Origin: Muribaculaceae bacterium
Lineage (GTDB): Bacteria; Bacteroidota; Bacteroidia; Bacteroidales; Muribaculaceae
Assembly (NCBI GenBank): GCA_017545095.1
Contig: JAFYCU010000080.1
Location: 1-14,274, forward strand
Reading direction: 5' to 3'
Length of the DNA stretch: 14,274 nt
In this document: piece after piece, positions 1 through 5,914 of the stretch
How positions within the stretch are numbered: the stretch's first letter is position 1
Layout: the number at the start of each line of letters is the position of its first letter
The notes under the pieces: generated by a model
What the model was told of the DNA's origin: nothing
Database searches by the model: none
Seen by the model: only the letters and a program-made list of their open reading frames with translations
Translations under genes and position numbers: made by a program

Positions 1-84
1 GGCGATGCATGTTGGGTTACTCATGTGCTGGCCGGATGGCCGAGAGGGGTGATACCCATCGTGAATGGGGAAATTGCATCGGGG

Positions 85-106
85 GAGCCGCATCGTGATG
101 CGGCTC
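85..106. repeat. Perfect inverted repeat, 10-bp arms, 2-nt centre
   Basis: GAGCCGCATC at 85-94 and its exact reverse complement GATGCGGCTC at 97-106 flank a central GT. Neither side carries a T-tract, so it does not look like a standard intrinsic terminator, although it lies about 135 nt downstream of the CotH gene stop. It could be a REP-like palindrome, an operator or a weak hairpin. The rest of 1-240 holds no gene I can support. Confidence 0.6.
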
Positions 107-240
107 TACATGCTTCATCACTCAAAATTTCGGAAGAAGCTTATTTTTTCTCGTTTGCTTGACTAATGGTAACTATCGGGCAGTTGTCCTCAATGAAGTC
201 CTAACGGGCTTGCTTGTGGCAACTCATCGTAGTTTCCTAA

Positions 241-1731
241 CTAATTCACTCCGGGGAGTTTCTGAATCTCAGCGTCGAGCCAAGGGATGCGCCTCTTGAT
301 CCAAGCCGGTCGGTTTGTGAAGCTGTTGTAGGTGGGGTGATGCGTGTTCCAACGTGTGTTGTCTAAATAGGTCGACATACTAATGGCATAGCCGTTCGTC
401 TTGCGTTCGCTGGTGAACAGACTGTCGATGTGGCTGTAGGGAATGGGCCGCACTTGGTTCCACTGCTTGGCGTACTCCTCCACAAAGGTGCGGTTGGAGT
501 TTTGGAAGAAGTGATAGAAGAAGGCCCTGTGGGTGAGTGACCAGGCGGCGGAGTCGCCGTCCTCGCGGTCGAAGTCCCACACCAGCGGCATTTCCACCAG
601 GGTGGTGTCGCTCTTGTCGCGCTTGATGTAGTAGCGGTTCGCCCCGTAGTGCGAGGTGCCCATGATGTCGTGCACCAGGCAAAAGCGGGCAAACGATGGC
701 ACATCAATCACTTCGGGGTAATTGTCGTGTGTATAGTAGGACAGCTCCATGCGGTGCGTGAGGTCGGTCATGTACACTGAGTCGGCCTCGGTGAAGACGT
801 CTGGGTCGGGATACTTGAACGTGAACTTGTAGGGGTAGGGGCACATCGAGGGCAGCCACAGCGGCTCGTTCCACCAGTATTGGTCGTGCTCGAAGATGTA
901 GCCCTGCTTGGTCACGTCGAGGCGGCAGTCGGTGTTGCGCTTCACCGATTCGATGAGCAGATACATGCCCTCGTATTGGTTGTTGACCACCACGTTCACG
1001 TAGCGATAGCCGGGTGTCCAGGTCATGCCCACCATGCGGCCCACCTCAAAGCCGAGCATGTAGTACAGCTTCTCGTCGTAGAGCAACAGCCAGTCCTTGT
1101 CGCGTCCGTCGATGCTGTCGCGGTGTAGCAGGTCGGCCTTTTTCTGCAGTTTGATTTTGTAGGGTTTCTTGGGATGCCAGGCACTGGTGTTGCCGCGAAT
1201 ACGTAGCGTCATGCCACTCTCACTGTCAATGTATTCGCCCGTGTCGTAGAGCACACTGTCGCGCAGCAGGATGCGCATCCGCCCAGGCACCTTGGTGGGG
1301 TTGGCGATGGTGCGTCCCCAGGCACCCGGCGGGGGAGTCACCGAGTCGGTCGTGGGCCACTCTCCGTCGTTGAGCTGGATGTCGAGCACTTCAAGACCAT
1401 AGTTCAAAATGCGTTGCATCTGCACCGAATCTTTGCCCTCGCCCATGCCTACCATGCGGCCGCGAGGGTGTCCCACGCCCAATATCTCGTTGATAATGAT
1501 GTTCATGTCATCGATGTCGATGGTTTTGTTGCCATCGATATCAGCCAAAGGATAGGTCTCCTGACTGGCATGATTCAGCATGATGTTGATAATCAGATTC
1601 ACATCGTCGATGTCAACTGTTCCGTTGCCGTTGGCATCGCCGCGCAGGGCCGCACGCCCAGTGAACGCAACAGCCCAACACAAGGCCGCTGCCATAAATG
1701 GTTTTAAAAAGCGTGGAATCATTTTGTTCAT
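241..1731 (-). CDS. Secreted CotH kinase-family protein with N-terminal dockerin
   Basis: A 496-residue exported protein. Residues 1 to about 28 form a signal peptide (basic start, hydrophobic AAALCWAVAFTG). Residues 30-86 are two dockerin-type calcium-binding repeats (GDANGNGTVDIDDVN, then ADIDGNKTIDIDDMN), each followed by a short helix ending near L or LG. From about residue 145 onward the chain matches the CotH family: RIRGNTSAWHPKKPYKIKL, then GMYLLIES and LVWDFDRED, the latter two resembling conserved CotH segments. Known CotH proteins are atypical secretory protein kinases (Bacillus spore coat), and CotH-dockerin fusions occur in fibre-degrading gut bacteria. I infer an extracellular protein tethered through its dockerin; kinase activity is not shown. 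A dockerin directly after the signal peptide is less usual than a C-terminal one. Methionine 4 is an alternative start. The gene appears monocistronic. Confidence 0.85.
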   Translation of the reverse strand: MNKMIPRFLKPFMAAALCWAVAFTGRAALRGDANGNGTVDIDDVNLIINIMLNHASQETYPLADIDGNKTIDIDDMNIIINEILGVGHPRGRMVGMGEGKDSVQMQRILNYGLEVLDIQLNDGEWPTTDSVTPPPGAWGRTIANPTKVPGRMRILLRDSVLYDTGEYIDSESGMTLRIRGNTSAWHPKKPYKIKLQKKADLLHRDSIDGRDKDWLLLYDEKLYYMLGFEVGRMVGMTWTPGYRYVNVVVNNQYEGMYLLIESVKRNTDCRLDVTKQGYIFEHDQYWWNEPLWLPSMCPYPYKFTFKYPDPDVFTEADSVYMTDLTHRMELSYYTHDNYPEVIDVPSFARFCLVHDIMGTSHYGANRYYIKRDKSDTTLVEMPLVWDFDREDGDSAAWSLTHRAFFYHFFQNSNRTFVEEYAKQWNQVRPIPYSHIDSLFTSERKTNGYAISMSTYLDNTRWNTHHPTYNSFTNRPAWIKRRIPWLDAEIQKLPGVN

Positions 1732-1806
1732 CTCGTTTGATGATTAGATGTCTAAAAACACTCAATTTATAACCTTAAGTTAATTGCTCTGCTTGTCAAT
1801 AAACAT

Positions 1807-1974
1807 CCATCAAATTCCTTAATTCCTAACAAAAAACAACCGCCATCAAACTCCTAAATTCCTTAATTCCTGACAGAAAAAACAACCGCCATCAAATTCC
1901 TAAAATCCTTAATTCTTGACAAAAAATAAAACCGCCATCAAATTCCAAATACCTAAATTCTTGAACTTGAAGTT
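1807..1974. repeat. Degenerate tandem repeat, about 4 copies, units 36/46/46 bp
   Basis: Copies begin at 1807, 1843, 1889 and 1935, each with CCATCAAA(T/C)TCC followed by CTAAATTCCTTAATTCCT-like words and an A-rich run ending in AACCG in the first three. The fourth copy extends past 1953 and so supplies the stop codon and last few codons of the symporter gene. The array lies between two minus-strand genes and has no CRISPR-like unique spacers. Confidence 0.75.
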
Positions 1975-2831
1975 GCTTTTCCCCTATTCTTGACCACGGC
2001 CACATAGGTGAGCAGCACCACGTTCATGAGCAGGGCGTAGATGATGGCGGGGATGGCAATCACGTCGTTGTTGAAGATGAACGGACTGCTGGCCACGGCG
2101 ATGGCCTGTGCCGCGTTTTGCATGCCTACTTCGATGACGATGGTGCGCCGGGCCGCTCCTGTGAGTCGCGTGGCGCGTGCCATCAGCGAGGCCACGCCGA
2201 TGGCCAGCAAGATGAGGGCGGTCACACCGCTGCCGAGTTGCCCAAAGTTGGCAAGGATGTCGTCGTAGTGTTGCACGAAGAAGATGCCCGCCAACAGCAT
2301 TAGAGCCGGGAAGGCAATGCGCGAGAGCACAGTGTCGGTGCGCCGGGCGGCCTCGGGCCACCGCCATCGCATGGCGGCACCCAGCACGATGGGCAGTGCC
2401 ATGAGCACCAGGTTCTGCACCAGTAGGTTACCCACGGGCAGGTGGATGCCGCCATCCACCGTTGCGCCGCTGTGCGCCACCGCCATACTCAGGATCATAG
2501 GGATGGTCAACAGGGTGATGAGGCTGCTCAGGGCGGTGAGCGTCACCGACAGTGCCACGTCGCCGCCTGCGAGCTTCGAGAACACGTTCGACGAACTCCC
2601 TCCAGGGCAGCACGCAATCAGCACCATGCCCACGAAATACAATGGCGGCAGCTCCAGCAGTGCCGCCAGTGCAAACGCAATAGCAGGTAGCACCACTATT
2701 TGCCCAATCAATCCTACAATCACCGCTCGCGGCCGGCGGGCTAGCAACGCGAAGTCTTCAAGGCGCAACGTAAGGCCAAGGTCGAACATCAGCAGCGATA
2801 GTATTGGAATTACAATTAGGATTGGATTCAT
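1953..2831 (-). CDS. Bile acid:sodium symporter (BASS) family transporter
   Basis: A 292-residue, almost entirely hydrophobic inner-membrane protein with the length and hydrophobic pattern of bacterial BASS/ASBT homologues (about 9-10 helices). Two family hallmarks are visible: LIACCPGGSSSNVFSKLAGG at residues 71-90, the PGGxxSN loop of the first crossover helix, and EVGMQNAAQAIAVASS in the second half, the matching segment of the inverted repeat. The family co-imports Na+ with bile acids or other organic anions such as pantothenate or keto acids; the substrate here cannot be read from sequence. The start is ATG at 2831, preceded by an A/T-rich leader without a Shine-Dalgarno. The last few codons and the TAG stop lie in the tandem repeat at 1807-1974, so the tail may vary between strains. 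I found no exact TAnnTTTG box upstream. Confidence 0.9.
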   Translation of the reverse strand: MNPILIVIPILSLLMFDLGLTLRLEDFALLARRPRAVIVGLIGQIVVLPAIAFALAALLELPPLYFVGMVLIACCPGGSSSNVFSKLAGGDVALSVTLTALSSLITLLTIPMILSMAVAHSGATVDGGIHLPVGNLLVQNLVLMALPIVLGAAMRWRWPEAARRTDTVLSRIAFPALMLLAGIFFVQHYDDILANFGQLGSGVTALILLAIGVASLMARATRLTGAARRTIVIEVGMQNAAQAIAVASSPFIFNNDVIAIPAIIYALLMNVVLLTYVAVVKNRGKATSSSRI

Positions 2832-3079
2832 AATATATTGTTTGTGAGTTGAATAAAATGTAGTATCTCAATGAAAAGATTCAATGTTATTATTCTTATA
2901 GTAAGTATTTAATTTGCATATATCAATTAACTGATATTAATAAGAATAAGTAAGTTTGAAGTATTGCGGTCACATAAAGCTATTCCGTCAACGATTTGAA
3001 TTGTTGAGCGAAGAAAGTGTTTGGGCATTTGATTGTCAATATATTAGAAATCAAAGCATTCAAATTTTCTTTTTTTCAG
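2832..3079. other. AT-rich spacer with no supported feature
   Basis: The 248-nt spacer between the symporter start and the C26 hydrolase stop is strongly AT-rich. I find no convincing reading frame, hairpin or consensus promoter in it, although the symporter promoter must lie here unless the gene is read through from upstream. Confidence 0.5.
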
Positions 3080-3874
3080 TCATTTTTGGGGCTGATTTGT
3101 GTGGTGTTTGGCACTCTCGTTTACCAGGAACTTGAAGAAACGCAGCATGACGGAATCTTTTTCGGCAGCCACGAAGTTCTCGGGATGCCACTGCACAGCA
3201 AGGATGGGAGCGTCGGGGTAGCCCTCGAGCATCTCGGCGATGCCATCGGGGCTCCAGGCGGTGACTTTCAGCGAGGGGGCAATTTCGTGCACGCTTTGGT
3301 GATGGCGGCTGTTCACTTCCAGGGATGTGACGCCCATCACCTGTGCCGACACCGTGCCGGGAGCGATAGCAACTGTGTGGGCGATGGGGTTGCCGGTATC
3401 GCTGGTCACGCGGTGGTTGCTTGCCGAGGGTATCTGTGAGGGGATGTCCTGCCACAGCGTACCGCCCAGAGCCACGTTGAGCATTTGCATGCCTCGGCAG
3501 ATGCCGAACACGGGCAATCCCTTGGCAATGGCCAGCGGGATGAGCAACATTTCGAAGGTGTCGCGCGAGGCGTTCACCTCGCCGAGCATGGGGTGTGGCT
3601 CTTCGCCGAAATAGTGCGGGTCCACGTCCACGCCGCCGGTGAGCAGCACACCGTCGATGTGCGTCAGTGTGGCCTCGAGTAGTTGTGGGTCACTGGTGGC
3701 GGGCAGCAGCAGGGGGATGCCTCCGGCCGTGGCCACGGCGGTCACATAGTCGTTGGCCACCGAGTGGCTGCTCTCGCCTGGGGTGGCAGTGATGCCAATC
3801 ACAGGAGCCTGCGCTAAGGCGTTGGTGCTGACGAGCATGGCAGCGGCCACGGCGTGGTTTCTAATCGTCCGCAT
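3080..3874 (-). CDS. Exported peptidase C26 / gamma-glutamyl-GABA hydrolase-like protein
   Basis: A class-I glutamine amidotransferase-like hydrolase of the peptidase C26 (PuuD-type) family, 264 residues from the chosen start. The nucleophile cysteine is in GICRGMQMLN, the oxyanion segment is GVLLTGGVDVDP, and the His-Glu pair is in VQWHPE. Family members cleave gamma-glutamyl amide bonds (gamma-glutamyl-GABA, folate polyglutamates); the substrate here is unknown. The N-terminus (MRTIRNHAVAAAMLVS, then ALAQ) reads as a signal peptide with an Ala-X-Ala site, so it probably acts in the periplasm, unlike cytoplasmic PuuD. The frame is open further 5', but those residues fall inside the TonB-type gene and would bury the signal peptide. 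An AAGGA lies 5 nt before the ATG at 3874 and 2 nt before another ATG at 3877. It overlaps the upstream TonB-type gene by 14 nt, which implies co-transcription. Confidence 0.85.
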   Translation of the reverse strand: MRTIRNHAVAAAMLVSTNALAQAPVIGITATPGESSHSVANDYVTAVATAGGIPLLLPATSDPQLLEATLTHIDGVLLTGGVDVDPHYFGEEPHPMLGEVNASRDTFEMLLIPLAIAKGLPVFGICRGMQMLNVALGGTLWQDIPSQIPSASNHRVTSDTGNPIAHTVAIAPGTVSAQVMGVTSLEVNSRHHQSVHEIAPSLKVTAWSPDGIAEMLEGYPDAPILAVQWHPENFVAAEKDSVMLRFFKFLVNESAKHHTNQPQK

Positions 3875-4505
3875 CATTGTCCTTGTTTTTGGGTGTGAAG
3901 ATGATGGGCACCATGTATTGGGTTGCCACACGTTTGCCGCCTTGCATGGCAGGCCTAAAGCGCGGCAGATGCTTCAGCACGTCGATGATGATGGCGTTGA
4001 TGGCAGGATTCTGGATGGGATCGCGCACGATTTCCACATCCGACACTGTGCCGTCGCGCTCGATGGTTAATTGAGCAACGATTTTGCCCGTGGGGTGCTC
4101 AATGCTGTCGGGCAGCACGATGTGCTCGGCCAGATAGTCCATCAATGCCTTCTCGCCGCCACGGAACGAAGGAGAAAGATTGCTTGGAACGTCGCCGAAT
4201 ATCTCATATTTCGCGCTGTCGGTTCGTTCAATCGGTTGGTTGGGATGGGATGCTTGACTTTGATTTTGGGCGGCAATTGTCCCCGTGCCGAGGCTGATGC
4301 CGGCGATGGTGACGGCCAGGCCCAGCCGCTGCCGTAGCTTGAGTTGGTGCTCGAGCCAGTGCACCTCGCTCTCGCAGGCGGGGCATGTGCCGGCGCAGTC
4401 GCCCTGGTGGGTGCATTCGGTGGGCGTGTAGTCGATGTCGTTGGCACGCGCGATGTCGGCACGGATGCCTTTCAATGTCTCGCAGATGTGTTTGCCAGAT
4501 TTCAT
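3861..4505 (-). CDS. Membrane-anchored protein with Cys-rich N-terminus and TonB C-terminal domain
   Basis: A 214-residue protein read from ATG at 4505. The ORF extends 18 codons upstream, but that stretch overlaps the -7 promoter box, and 4505 aligns with the start of the paralogue at 5262-5771. Residues 1-60 form a presumably cytoplasmic domain with C31-x-H33-x3-C37-x3-C41-x2-C44 (TECTHQGDCAGTCPAC), suggestive of a metal or Fe-S site. Residues 62-80 look like one transmembrane helix. Residues about 113-205 resemble the TonB C-terminal domain (FRGGEKALMDYLAEHI, QLTIERDGTVSDVEIVRD, VATQYMVPIIF). TonB carries proton-motive energy to outer-membrane receptors, but the middle segment is short and lacks the usual Pro-rich spacer. 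A sensory or scaffold role is also possible. It overlaps the downstream hydrolase gene by 14 nt. Confidence 0.8.
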   Translation of the reverse strand: MKSGKHICETLKGIRADIARANDIDYTPTECTHQGDCAGTCPACESEVHWLEHQLKLRQRLGLAVTIAGISLGTGTIAAQNQSQASHPNQPIERTDSAKYEIFGDVPSNLSPSFRGGEKALMDYLAEHIVLPDSIEHPTGKIVAQLTIERDGTVSDVEIVRDPIQNPAINAIIIDVLKHLPRFRPAMQGGKRVATQYMVPIIFTPKNKDNDADD

Positions 4506-4539
4506 TGCTGATGCTTTTAGGGTTTTGGCTGCAAAGTTA
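4291..4539 (-). repeat. Duplicated block, copy A (coding N-terminus, leader and -7 box)
   Basis: This block aligns with 5557-5805 at a constant offset of 1266 nt, without gaps over the part I checked base by base. It encodes about 70 N-terminal residues that differ at only about nine positions, and continues into the untranslated leader (CCTAAAAGCATCAGCA before the ATG) and a TAnnTTTG box. Identity falls away on the C-terminal side, where the two proteins become unrelated. Confidence 0.8.
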
Positions 4540-4562
4540 CACAAAAATGCACAATGCACAAT
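4532..4562 (-). promoter_or_regulatory. Bacteroidota-type promoter for the TonB-type gene
   Basis: On the minus strand ATTG (4562-4559) is followed after 19 nt by TAACTTTG (4539-4532), matching the TAnnTTTG -7 consensus; the -33 box is one base off TTTG. The leader to the ATG at 4505 would be about 20 nt. The -7 box sits at the same offset as in the paralogue's promoter. The -33 box falls inside a 7-bp tandem repeat. Confidence 0.55.
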
Positions 4563-4576
4563 GCATCATGCACAAT
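4546..4576. repeat. Short tandem repeat of AATGCAC words
   Basis: AATGCAC occurs at 4546-4552 and 4553-4559, then a variant AATGCAT at 4560-4566, then ATGCACAAT after one extra base. The period is 7 bp. It overlaps the putative -33 region of the TonB-type gene. Confidence 0.7.
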
Positions 4577-4623
4577 TTTTGAGATGCGAGATGCAAGACG
4601 CTTCACATGGTGTGGTTCTGCTG

Positions 4624-5265
4624 TTAACGCTTGACTTGGTAGGTAAACTCGTCGAAGTGCCTCACGCCCATGTCTTCTAGGAGTCGTCGGCTGCGGGTCA
4701 CATCGGCGGGGGTGTTGTGCTCGGGGATGTGTGGCAGGCGCACGATGATGCGGTCGGCCATGTCGTGGGACTGGGCAAGCAACCAGCGCAGGTTGTCGAG
4801 GGCTGAACCAATATCGCGGGTTGTGTAGGCTAGGTAGATATCGGGGTTGGTGTCCTTGATGTCAACAATAAATTTGTCGGCGAATGGCAACACGCGTTCA
4901 AGGTGGTGACGTGGCACGTTCAGCGAGGTCTCGAAGGTGATGTGCCATTGTTCGGGCATGAGGCGTGCAAACTCAGCGACAAACACGCTGCGCAGCAGCG
5001 GTTCGCCACCGCCAAAGGTGATGCCTCCGCCGGTGGCTTGGAAATACAGATTGTCGATAGCCACCTCATTGAGCAGCTGCTGCGGGGTGATGGTGCGCCA
5101 CACCATGTCGGGGTCGAGGCATTGGGCGTTCAGGCAGTAACGGCATCGTAGCTGGCAACCGTGGAAAGCCACCAGCGTGGTCACTCCCTCGCCATCGGTA
5201 TCGATGCGGTGACGCACGATGCCAATGAGTGGGGCATTTGTCGGATCACGACAGGTGGAGTTCAT
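4624..5265 (-). CDS. Short radical SAM protein, pyruvate formate-lyase activating enzyme-like
   Basis: A 213-residue radical SAM enzyme. The cluster-binding motif CxxxCxxC is C37-C41-C44 (FHGCQLRCRYCLN), and the S-adenosylmethionine-contacting segment is ITFGGGEPL at residues 82-90, preceded by ATGGG. The motif spacing and these two segments are those of glycyl-radical enzyme activases. It lacks the extra ferredoxin-like cluster insert of larger activases, so it resembles the short PflA form. Activases install a glycyl radical on a partner enzyme; no such enzyme is in the window, so the target is unknown. Its ATG overlaps the TGA of the upstream Cys-rich membrane protein gene in an ATGA, a sign of translational coupling. 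It may instead modify something connected with that protein. Confidence 0.85.
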   Translation of the reverse strand: MNSTCRDPTNAPLIGIVRHRIDTDGEGVTTLVAFHGCQLRCRYCLNAQCLDPDMVWRTITPQQLLNEVAIDNLYFQATGGGITFGGGEPLLRSVFVAEFARLMPEQWHITFETSLNVPRHHLERVLPFADKFIVDIKDTNPDIYLAYTTRDIGSALDNLRWLLAQSHDMADRIIVRLPHIPEHNTPADVTRSRRLLEDMGVRHFDEFTYQVKR

Positions 5266-5771
5266 AACGGGCGCTTTTGCTTCCCATTCTTGTTCTTGCG
5301 TTTGTGCATCGGCACTGCGCCAGCTGTTCGTTTGTTTGGTCTTGGCTCCGGTTTCACATTGGCTGGTTGTACAAGTTGGGCGGTGTCACTTTTCTCCACA
5401 TTGCACGCTTCGGAGCTGTCGGGCATCATCATCACATCGCCGTCTAGCTCCATCTCGGTGGTGTCAACATAGTTTGGGTTGGGTATTTCACCTTCAACCG
5501 GCCCAGGCATTTTGCCTCGCACCAGGTTGCACGATGTCGCCGCAGCCGTGATGCCGATGCTCAGTCCTGCAATGGTCACGGCCTTGCCCAGCCGCTGCCG
5601 CAGCCTGAGCTGCCGTTCGAGCCAGCGCACCTCGCTCTCGCAGGCCGGGCATGTGCCGGCGCAGTCACCCTCGTGGGTGCATTCGGTGGGCGCGTAGTCG
5701 ATGTCGTTGGCCCGCGCAATCTCGGCGCGGATGCCTTTCAACGTCTCGCAGATGTGTTTACCTGGTTTCAT
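5262..5771 (-). CDS. Cys-rich single-pass membrane protein, paralogue of the TonB-type protein N-terminus
   Basis: A 169-residue protein of unknown function. Residues 1-70 match the N-terminus of the protein at 3861-4505 except at about nine positions and keep the same motif, C31-x-H33-x3-C37-x3-C41-x2-C44 plus C8. Residues 62-80 form a likely transmembrane helix (AVTIAGLSIGITAAATS) followed by C81; the ATSC is only weakly lipobox-like and far from the N-terminus. The rest, presumably periplasmic, is a low-complexity tail with an acidic stretch, a Pro/Lys stretch and a very basic end (HKRKNKNGKQKR). No TonB C-terminal domain is present. I chose ATG 5771 because the eight upstream codons overlap the promoter and 5771 aligns with the paralogue's start. 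Its stop overlaps the radical SAM start. Confidence 0.7.
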   Translation of the reverse strand: MKPGKHICETLKGIRAEIARANDIDYAPTECTHEGDCAGTCPACESEVRWLERQLRLRQRLGKAVTIAGLSIGITAAATSCNLVRGKMPGPVEGEIPNPNYVDTTEMELDGDVMMMPDSSEACNVEKSDTAQLVQPANVKPEPRPNKRTAGAVPMHKRKNKNGKQKRPL

Positions 5772-5805
5772 TGCTGATGCTTTTAGGAATTTCACGGCAA
5801 ATATA
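5557..5805 (-). repeat. Duplicated block, copy B (coding N-terminus, leader and -7 box)
   Basis: Counterpart of 4291-4539 at a fixed offset of 1266 nt, covering the shared Cys-rich domain, the 17-nt leader and the -7 element. Because untranslated sequence is also conserved, a segmental duplication is more likely than protein-level convergence. Confidence 0.8.
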
Positions 5806-5827
5806 GCCTATTTTTATGACCTGCAAG
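5798..5827 (-). promoter_or_regulatory. Bacteroidota-type promoter for the Cys-rich protein / radical SAM pair
   Basis: On the minus strand TATATTTG (5805-5798) matches the TAnnTTTG -7 consensus. CTTG (5827-5824), 18 nt upstream, is a one-base-off -33 box lying inside the left arm of an inverted repeat. The expected leader to ATG 5771 is about 20 nt. Confidence 0.55.
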
Positions 5828-5869
5828 TCACAACATGCCAAAATTTGCAATTTTTGTGACTTGCAGGTC
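5818..5869. promoter_or_regulatory. 16-bp perfect inverted repeat, possible paired operator
   Basis: GACCTGCAAGTCACAA (5818-5833) and its exact reverse complement (5854-5869) flank a 20-nt AT-rich centre. The outer 12 bases of each arm are themselves nearly palindromic (GACCTGCAAGTC, 10 of 12 symmetric), giving two dyads with centres 40 bp apart. The left arm overlaps the -33 region of the downstream pair's promoter. No T-tract follows on either strand, so an operator fits better than a terminator, although an RNA hairpin ending the vWA gene transcript remains possible. Confidence 0.55.
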
Positions 5870-5914
5870 TCAAATATGGATTTTCGGAGTCCAAGGTGAA
5901 TTAGGGAAGGAGCC

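Noticed and set aside
33..60. Sequence GGATGGCCGAGAGG resembling the D-arm of a serine or leucine tRNA
   Set aside because: No matching acceptor stem, anticodon arm or T-loop (GTTCGAxTC) follows at the required spacing.
1..162. Open plus-strand frame from the window edge to a TGA at 160-162
   Set aside because: The 53 residues match no family I know, and the frame runs through the palindrome at 85-106; it is likely open by chance.
1807..1974. Possible CRISPR array
   Set aside because: Unit lengths are unequal, repeats are degenerate, no unique spacers alternate with them, and no cas genes are present.
3875..3931. Upstream extension of the C26 hydrolase to 3931
   Set aside because: The 18-19 extra residues lie within the TonB-type gene and would mask the signal peptide; the AAGGA before 3874/3877 supports the shorter start.
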